NCBI GenBank assembly: GCA_025356655.1
Contig: JANXRW010000086.1
Coordinates: 1 to 33,311 of the forward strand
Source: Betaproteobacteria bacterium
GTDB lineage: Bacteria; Pseudomonadota; Gammaproteobacteria; Burkholderiales; SHXO01
Length of the DNA stretch: 33,311 bases
Direction of reading: 5' to 3'
Shown here: piece after piece, positions 25,170 through 33,311 of the stretch
Numbering within the stretch: position 1 is the stretch's first letter
How the letters are laid out: each line of letters opens with the position of its first letter
Translations under genes and position numbers: made by a program
Notes under the pieces: generated by a model
The model's database searches: none
Told to the model about the DNA's origin: nothing
The model's input: only the letters and a program-made list of their open reading frames with translations

Positions 25170-25857
25170 CTAACCCCCTAGGCACAGGCGTTTGACGTGA
25201 TCGCTTCGGAGGAGCTCCGCGGAGCGGCCTTCCAGTGCCACCTTGCCATTTTCCAGAACCTAGGCGTAGGAGGAGAGCGTCAGTGCGAGTCGGCTATTTT
25301 GCTCCACCAGGATGACGGTGACTGCCTCCTCGCGGTTGATCTGCAGGATGCTCCGGGCGATTGGCCGCACGACCTGAGGGGCGATGCCAAGGGAGGGTTC
25401 GTCGAGGAGGAGCAGACGGGGTCTGGCCATCAGCGCACGTCCGATCGCCGCCCTCTGCTGTTCGCCTCCGGACAGGCTCGAGCCCTGTTGCCGCTGCCGC
25501 TCCCGCTCCCGCAGGCGCGGGAAGCGCTCGAAGACGCGCTCGAGGTCCTGTGCGATAGAGTCCTTGTCGGACCGGGTATAGGCGCCCATCACCGGGCTGG
25601 GCAAGGCTCACGTGCTCGAGCGCGGTCAGTTCCGGGAAGATGGTGGTTTCCTGGAAGGTGCGTACCAGCCCCTTGCGCGAAATACGATGGGGCGCGAGCC
25701 CGGTGATGTCCTCGCCGAGGAACTCGATGCGCCCACTGGTGGGGCGCACGAAGCCAGCCAGCATGTTGAAAAATGTGCTCTTGCCCGTGCCATTGGGGCC
25801 GATGACCGAAAGAATTTCCCTGGGCGTATCCGACAGCGAAAAGGAGACGGCGTCATC
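25170..25857 (-). pseudogene. livG/livF: livG-livF deletion fusion (branched-chain-type ABC transporter ATPases)
   Basis: The 5' part is the start of a LivG-type ATPase: DDAVSFSLSD, the Walker A IGPNGTGKSTFFNML, ITGLAPHRISRKGLVRTF and [15 protein letters not shown]. Near 25600 it jumps, with a frame change, into the middle of a LivF-type ATPase: [11 protein letters not shown], signature [18 protein letters not shown], and Walker [18 protein letters not shown] stands where the family has the tyrosine of AYVLENGK, and the frame continues VLENGKVALEGRSAELL to a stop at 25170. So the 3' half of livG and the 5' third of livF are deleted. No permease or binding-protein gene remains. The N-terminal 10-15 codons of livG are also missing at the right end. 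Confidence 0.75.
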
Positions 25858-26553
25858 GGTGCGGCTGCCCGCGCCGTTGCCCCGCCTGGGACCGTGATCA
25901 CCGCCGTAAGCCCCAGCATGGGGTTCGCTTCCATCGAAGGGCACCATGATGAGGCGCTCTCCGTGCCGGAGGTCTTGGAGGAAGTCCAAAAAGGTGAGCG
26001 GGAGGGCTTATGACGGCTACGTCATTGCTTGCTTCGGTGATCCAGGTCTTGCCGCTGCCCGGGAATTCGCGCGTGGGCCCGTCCTCGGAATAGCCGAAGC
26101 AGCGATGCACGCGGCGAGTTTCATCAGCACGCGCTTCTCCGTGGTAACCACGCTCGAACGCACGTGCATCATCGCCGAGCACCTTCTGCTCACCCATGGA
26201 ATGGAGCGCCATTGCCGCCGGGTGCGCTCGACCGACCTTGCCGTCCTCGATCTGGAACAGCCCGGGTCCGATTCCCGCCGCCGCATCATCGAAGAGTGCC
26301 GTCTGGCGGTGTCGGAGGACCGAGTGGGCGCCATCGTCTTGGGCTGCGCCGGCATGGCCGATCTCTGCGCGGTGGTGTCGCGGGAGATTGGCGTGCCGGT
26401 GATCGACGGCGTAGCCGCGCGGTGAGTTTGGTCGAGGCGTTGGTGCGGTTGGGGTTGGCGACCCGTAAGCACGGCGATTACGCGGCACCGCTACCGAAAG
26501 CGCTCAGCGTATACACTGGCGGGCTTCGCATTCGGGCGGGCCTTGCTTGCTAG
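25852..26553 (+). pseudogene. Asp/Glu (hydantoin/allantoin-type) racemase pseudogene
   Basis: Three frames make up most of an Asp/Glu/hydantoin racemase: IGAAARAVAPPGTVITAVSP, SIEGHHDEALSVPEVLEEV; then YDGYVIACFGDPGLAAARE with the first catalytic cysteine, GIAEAAMHAASFI, and VGAIVLGCAGMADLC with the second; then [27 protein letters not shown]. Shifts are near 26013 and 26418. The first 15-20 codons (the VINPNT start) are missing, cut at the same place where the divergent livG loses its start. Both active-site cysteines survive, but the frame does not. With the GntR and ABC remnants this was a purine, hydantoin or amino-acid uptake and catabolism cluster. Confidence 0.75.
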
Positions 26554-26590
26554 CCCGCGCGCTGCCCGCTATAACCCGATCGAGAGAGCC

Positions 26591-27682
26591 ATGACGAAAG
26601 TCGGACGCAATGACCCCTGCCCCTGTGGCAGCGGCAAGAAATACAAGCAGTGCCATGGCAAGCCCCTGATGGCGCCGCCGGCCCGGCCCGATGGGCACAC
26701 GGGCGCAGCCGACGCCGCGTTGGCGTGGCTACTGGGCCGTCATCGAAAAGGGGGGGCTGCGGCCATCGAGCGGATGCTCTTCGGTGGCTTGACCGAGCAG
26801 GCAAAAGGCGTCCTCGCGTCACTGGGGCAGAAGCTTTGGGCGGGCATCCACCAGAACAGTATGGAGTGGTTGCTCGCGGAGGGGGAGGTCGAGGTCAAGG
26901 GCGTCCCCACGCGGGTGCAGCAGTTGCTCTTGAGCGCCGGGGGGCCAGCCTTCAGCACCGGGCAGCGGGAGTGGGTGCGCCAATTGGGGGAACGCCCGCT
27001 GCGACTCTACGAGGTCATTGCCGTTGCTCCCGGCAAAGAAATGACCCTGCGCGATGCCTTGGACGAGACGCTGGCCCCGGTGGCGGTGCAGGAGCACGCC
27101 GGCAGCCAGGAGTCGCTAATGGGTTCTCTGCTCGGTGCCCGCCTGCTCCTGGTCGACGGCGGATGGGAATTCTCCGGCGCGCTTTACTCGTTTTCCCCAG
27201 AGTGGGGCGGGGCGCTGGCCGCGCGCCTGCGAGAGCAGCCAGCGGTTTCGGCCGCGCAGGTGAGCCAGGCACTGCGAAGCCACTGGCTGGCGCGCTTTTA
27301 TGATCCCGCCGCCATGCCGGCGCCCTTCGATGAGGACACGCGCGAGGCGATTTCCTTCATCACCGATCGCTACGAGGTGCGGGATTGGGCGGAACTGGAG
27401 GCCGCCGTGCTCGCGCAGCCCGATGTGGACGGGAACCGGGAGGAGGGGTGGCACCGGATGTATCGGGGCGGAGACGGCCAAGACCGACCGAAGGTAAGTA
27501 TAACGCCCAGCACGGAAGCGGCAATTGTCGAGGTGTTCTACCGCACCCAGCCGTGGGCCCTCGAGGGACGCGCTTGGTTCGAGGCCCTGGCGGGGGACGC
27601 GGCGCGCTTCCTCGATCGTCGCGTGGAGGACCCCCGCGAGATGGTGTTAGCCGGCGCGCCGGCAGGTAGGTCCTCGGTCTGA
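26591..27682 (+). CDS. SEC-C motif protein of unknown function
   Basis: The 363-residue protein begins with a SEC-C zinc-binding motif, [23 protein letters not shown] (Cys10, Cys12, Cys21, His22), the same module that ends SecA and binds SecB or ribosomes. The remaining roughly 330 residues contain no family I recognise. They are acidic and helix-rich ([58 protein letters not shown]). ATG 26591 starts exactly at the motif, so the longer frame upstream, which overlaps the racemase remnant, is not used. It is a stand-alone gene between a pseudogene and a convergent protease gene, and the frame is intact. Confidence 0.75.
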   Translation: MTKVGRNDPCPCGSGKKYKQCHGKPLMAPPARPDGHTGAADAALAWLLGRHRKGGAAAIERMLFGGLTEQAKGVLASLGQKLWAGIHQNSMEWLLAEGEVEVKGVPTRVQQLLLSAGGPAFSTGQREWVRQLGERPLRLYEVIAVAPGKEMTLRDALDETLAPVAVQEHAGSQESLMGSLLGARLLLVDGGWEFSGALYSFSPEWGGALAARLREQPAVSAAQVSQALRSHWLARFYDPAAMPAPFDEDTREAISFITDRYEVRDWAELEAAVLAQPDVDGNREEGWHRMYRGGDGQDRPKVSITPSTEAAIVEVFYRTQPWALEGRAWFEALAGDAARFLDRRVEDPREMVLAGAPAGRSSV

Positions 27683-27699
27683 AGCCGCAGTGCGCGGGC

Positions 27700-28434
27700 T
27701 CAGGGCGAGGTCAGGGTGAGGAGGATGTCGGAGTACCAGACGCAGTTGAGCCCTAGCGCTTCGTCGAGCTGCCGGTCCCGCCCCACGTCTAAGCGCGCCG
27801 AGTGCACGCCCAACAAGGTCCAGGGCATGGGGTCGACCGAATTGGGCTCGGCCGCGCGGCGCATCACCACCGGTGCGCCGCTGGTACCGCGGTGCGTGCG
27901 GGCATCGGTCAGAAAGTAGGCCTGCCCCTTGAAACGAAGTCCGAAGGACGACGCCAGGGTGGCCTGGCGCACGACGGGCAGGTGGTGCAAGGTGTCATGG
28001 AATCCCAGCGGGAAGCCCACGACCAGCAATGGGCTGCCGATCTCAACCGGAAAGGCCAGGTCGGGCAGGTTGCCTGGTGTGAAGGCTTGCAACAATCCAT
28101 TCTCAGGGAGTGCGGCGCGGTTGATCTCGATGGCGGCGACGTCGATGGCGCCGGCACCGGCACCGTCCGAGCCCTGGCGCCAAGCGCTGCGCCCTGCGCG
28201 GTAGAGCGGGATCGAAAATCCTGTCGCCGTTGCCAGGTTCTGCGCGTCGAGGTGCAGTTCGACCACCAAGCGATCGGGCCGGTGGCCCGTGGATTCTTCG
28301 TGCATCACGTGGCGGCTGGTTACCAGAAAGAGCAACTCCCCGCGCTGGAAAAAAAATCCCGTCGCGCTGCTCAAGGCGGCCGCGCCGTCCATGGTGGTGA
28401 TGCGGGTGGCAGCCAGTAGTAGCGATTCAATCAC
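27700..28434 (-). CDS. trypsin-like serine protease (cytoplasmic)
   Basis: The product has about 244 residues from GTG 28434. It has a chymotrypsin-fold protease triad: His42 in FLVTSRHVMHE, Asp98 in AIDVAAIEI and Ser185 in HRGTSGAPVV. VGFPLGFHDTLHHLPVVR precedes the serine loop. There is no signal peptide or PDZ domain, so it is unlike DegP and probably acts in the cytoplasm or as a regulated single-domain trypsin-2 family protease. GTG is chosen because the next ATG (position 15) would cut the first strand. It is divergent from rdgC with 130 bases between. Substrate unknown. Confidence 0.75.
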   Translation of the reverse strand: MIESLLLAATRITTMDGAAALSSATGFFFQRGELLFLVTSRHVMHEESTGHRPDRLVVELHLDAQNLATATGFSIPLYRAGRSAWRQGSDGAGAGAIDVAAIEINRAALPENGLLQAFTPGNLPDLAFPVEIGSPLLVVGFPLGFHDTLHHLPVVRQATLASSFGLRFKGQAYFLTDARTHRGTSGAPVVMRRAAEPNSVDPMPWTLLGVHSARLDVGRDRQLDEALGLNCVWYSDILLTLTSP

Positions 28435-28536
28435 GGTGTTCTCGAGGGTTGGAGCGCAGCTCGGGCCGCGACAACCGCCATTGTGCGCCGCGGGCGCCCG
28501 ACGCGCGCGGTGTGGCACTTGCCTGCCCGCTGTACG

Positions 28537-28542
28537 TATAAT
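28537..28542 (+). promoter_or_regulatory. TATAAT -10 box of rdgC
   Basis: A perfect TATAAT stands out in GC-rich DNA 22 bases before the rdgC ATG, giving a leader of roughly 16 bases. No convincing -35 hexamer is present at 17 bases (GGCACT is the best). The presence of a -10 here rules out ATG 28541 as the rdgC start. Confidence 0.5.
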
Positions 28543-28564
28543 GAGTCGTTTTTCCCTATCGCCT

Positions 28565-29463
28565 ATGTGGTTCAAAAACTTGGTTCTCAATCGGCTGCCT
28601 GAGCAGTGGGCGGTCGACCCGGATGAGCTCGAGCAGAAGCTCGCCCGCGCGCCCCTGCAGCCCTGTGGCGGCTTCCAGATGGAAAGCCGGGGCTGGGTCT
28701 GTCCCCATGAAGACGGCCTGTTTCTCTACCAACAGCATCGCCAGTGGCTGCTCGCGTTGGGCGTAGAGCAGAAACTGCTGCCGGCGTCCGTTATCCGCCA
28801 GGCCGCAAAAGAGCGCGGCGAGGAACTCGTGCGGCGCCAAGGGCACCCCCTGGGGCGGCGCCAAGCGCGCGATATCAAGGAACAGGTCACCAGCGAACTG
28901 ATGCCGCGCGCGCTCGCCAGCCGTCGCAGCATTTACGGCTGGATCGATCCCGGCAACGGTTGGCTCGTGGTGGATGCGGCTTCCGACGCCAAGGCCGAAC
29001 ACTTTCTTGAGGCCCTGCGCAAGGCGCAGGAGCCCCTACCGAGTTGGCGCCTGGAGACGCAGCGCTCGCCGGCGTCTGCCATGGGGCAGTGGCTGCTCGA
29101 AGGTGACGCACCCGGCGCCTTCGGCATTGACCAGGACCTAGAACTGCGGGCAACCGATGCGAGCAAGGCCACCGTGCGCTATGCACACCATAACCTCGAG
29201 GGGAAGGAGATCCGCGACCACCTGGCGGCCGGCAAGACGGTGGTACGCCTGGGGCTCACCTGGAACGAGAAGATCTCCTTCGTGCTCACCGAGCATCTTG
29301 AGGTGAGGCGTCTGGCTTTCCTGGATTTGCTGCGGCGCGATTCGGAGAGCGAGGCCCAGGACGAAGATGAGCAGTTCGAGATCGATTTCGCGCTAATGAC
29401 TGGGGAGCTCGCTTTGATGCTCGCCGACCTAGTCAAGGCGCTTGGGTCAGAAAAGGTGGGGCG

Positions 29464-29467
<4 letters not shown>
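28565..29467 (+). CDS. rdgC: recombination-associated protein RdgC
   Basis: The 300-residue RdgC is a DNA-binding ring protein that limits RecA access to DNA and is restricted mainly to beta- and gammaproteobacteria. It opens with the canonical [11 protein letters not shown] and contains [58 protein letters not shown] and the C-terminal [11 protein letters not shown], acidic linker and [13 protein letters not shown]. Length matches the family. Its stop overlaps the ATG of tex (ATGA), so the two form an operon. The frame is intact, in contrast to the accessory genes upstream. Confidence 0.95.
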
Positions 29468-32403
<2,936 letters not shown>

Positions 32404-32404
<1 letters not shown>

Positions 32405-32904
32405 TGAACGCGACGCTTGGGTTACGTGTGGAACTGGACCGCCAGCGCCTGCTGCTGCTGAGCGGTGACGGCCAAGTGCTGAGGCAATACCGGGTGTCGA
32501 CGTCCGGGCGAGGCGCGGGTGAGCAAAACGGCAGCTTCCGCACGCCGCGCGGGCGCCACGTGGTGCGCGCCCGTATCGGCGCTGGCGCCCCCACCGACGC
32601 GGTTTTCGTGCGCCGGCGCCCGACTGGCGAGATCTACTCCCCGGAGCTTGCTGCCCGCTTTCCGGGGCGCGACTGGATTCTCACGCGCATCCTCTGGCTC
32701 TCCGGCTGCGAACCCGGCTTCAACCGCTTGGGGGCAGTGGACACCATGCGCCGCTTCATCTACATCCACGGCACGCCGGAGAGCGTGGAACTGGGCAAAC
32801 CCGGGTCCATCGGCTGCATCCGGATGCGCAACGCCGATCTCGTCGAACTCTTCGAGCGCATTCCCGTGGGCACGCCGGTGGAAATCCAGGAACACAGCGG
32901 CTAA
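32404..32904 (+). CDS. L,D-transpeptidase (YkuD) family protein
   Basis: The 166-residue protein consists of a single YkuD domain: LLLLSGDGQVLRQYRVSTSG at the start, TPRGRH, and the catalytic motif IHGTPE (His122) with SIGCIRMRNADLVELF (Cys138). These enzymes make 3-3 crosslinks in peptidoglycan or attach proteins to it in the periplasm. No signal peptide or membrane anchor is visible in this one, which is odd for a periplasmic enzyme; a few relatives share this. It overlaps tadA by one base. Intact. Confidence 0.88.
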
Positions 32905-32952
32905 GATCGGGAGCCCCGTCAGGTCATTGTGCGGCGCGGCACAATGGCGTAG

Positions 32953-33177
<225 letters not shown>

Positions 33178-33212
33178 CGGCTGCGCAGAAGCGCGGGTTT
33201 GTGGCTGTCGCT

Positions 33213-33229
33213 GGCGGTTTTCCACCGCC
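33213..33229. terminator. GC hairpin between two converging gene ends
   Basis: GGCGGT (33213-33218) and ACCGCC (33224-33229) form a six-pair stem with a five-base loop. It lies after the truncated SDR and just downstream of the minus-strand gene that ends at 33244. There is no long T run on either strand, so it would be a weak terminator at best. Confidence 0.3.
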
Positions 33230-33243
33230 GGCCCATGGGGGTG

Positions 33244-33311
33244 TCAGCGGAGGTTGAACCCGACTTGGCTCAGCGCACGGCGCAGGTTCTCGGCGGCGGC
33301 GAACATCGCAT
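33244..33311 (-). CDS. 3' end of a gene entering from the right edge
   Basis: The minus strand is open from the edge and ends MFAAAENLRRALSQVGFNLR, then TGA at 33246-33244. The composition (amphipathic helix with a short hydrophobic end) looks like a protein C-terminus. Only about 22 codons are in the window, so no family can be named. The GC hairpin just beyond it supports a real gene end. Confidence 0.35.
   Translation of the reverse strand, partial: AMFAAAENLRRALSQVGFNLR

Noticed and set aside
16958-25250. Reassignment of TAG to tyrosine: the amber codons in the dehalogenase (17252) and livF (25258 region) both replace conserved tyrosines.
   Set aside because: Both genes also carry frameshifts or deletions, a TGA replaces tyrosine in the GH94 remnant, and intact genes (for example the livF end itself and the racemase) appear to use TAG as a normal stop. 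Ordinary decay explains it.

Overview
The window is a high-GC proteobacterial chromosome segment. The gammaproteobacterial or betaproteobacterial look comes from rdgC followed by tex and tadA, an exosortase, an FeS-type bacterial photolyase and a DUF2256 protein. I saw no tRNA, rRNA, CRISPR array, prophage or recognisable transposase. About half of the window holds ordinary intact genes. The other half is a graveyard: at least ten genes are broken by short deletions, nonsense codons, large internal deletions or truncation.

Layout. (1) 1-5023 (+): photoreactivation block. A small zinc-finger DUF2256 protein is coupled to an FeS-type (6-4) photolyase gene (one frameshift), then a photolyase-like gene that begins directly with the FAD-binding domain, then a full-length photolyase/cryptochrome. 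(2) 5199-6828 (-): a photoactive-yellow-protein-like PAS protein (frameshifted) overlapping a PAS histidine kinase, so a light- or redox-sensing pair lies beside the photolyases. (3) 6840-8115: debris, with a transglutaminase-like pseudogene (-) abutting the 3' remnant of a GH94-type cyclic glucan synthase (+). (4) 8303-10157 (+): TetR regulator plus old yellow enzyme (nemR/nemA-like), convergent with a large P-type cation ATPase (10258-12912, -). (5) 13211-15786 (-): ArsI/CadI-like VOC protein and a flavin monooxygenase. (6) 16065-16927 (+): orphan MntA-type nucleotidyltransferase and an isoprenylcysteine-methyltransferase-like membrane protein. (7) 16958-19897 (-): a former catabolic operon (DUF1330, acrylyl-CoA-reductase-like pseudogene, intact SDR, haloalkane dehalogenase pseudogene). 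(8) 20185-22391: chlorite-dismutase-family protein, flavin reductase, glutathione peroxidase. (9) 22465-24131 (-): an exosortase fused to an EpsI-like domain, directly preceded by an 80-residue protein that looks like a minimal sorting substrate. (10) 24404-26553: wrecked GntR / livG-livF / Asp-Glu racemase cluster. (11) 26591-32904: intact housekeeping-like stretch (SEC-C protein, trypsin-like protease, rdgC, tex, tadA, L,D-transpeptidase). (12) 32995-33311: truncated SDR and the 3' end of another gene.

The most interesting items are the PYP-like/histidine kinase pair next to three photolyase paralogues, the photolyase-like protein with inverted domain order, and the exosortase with a dedicated near-empty substrate. 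The most striking overall property is the pseudogene density in catabolic and accessory genes while DNA and RNA maintenance genes stay intact. Some of the single-base shifts could be sequencing errors. The combined deletions, nonsense codons and truncations cannot all be.
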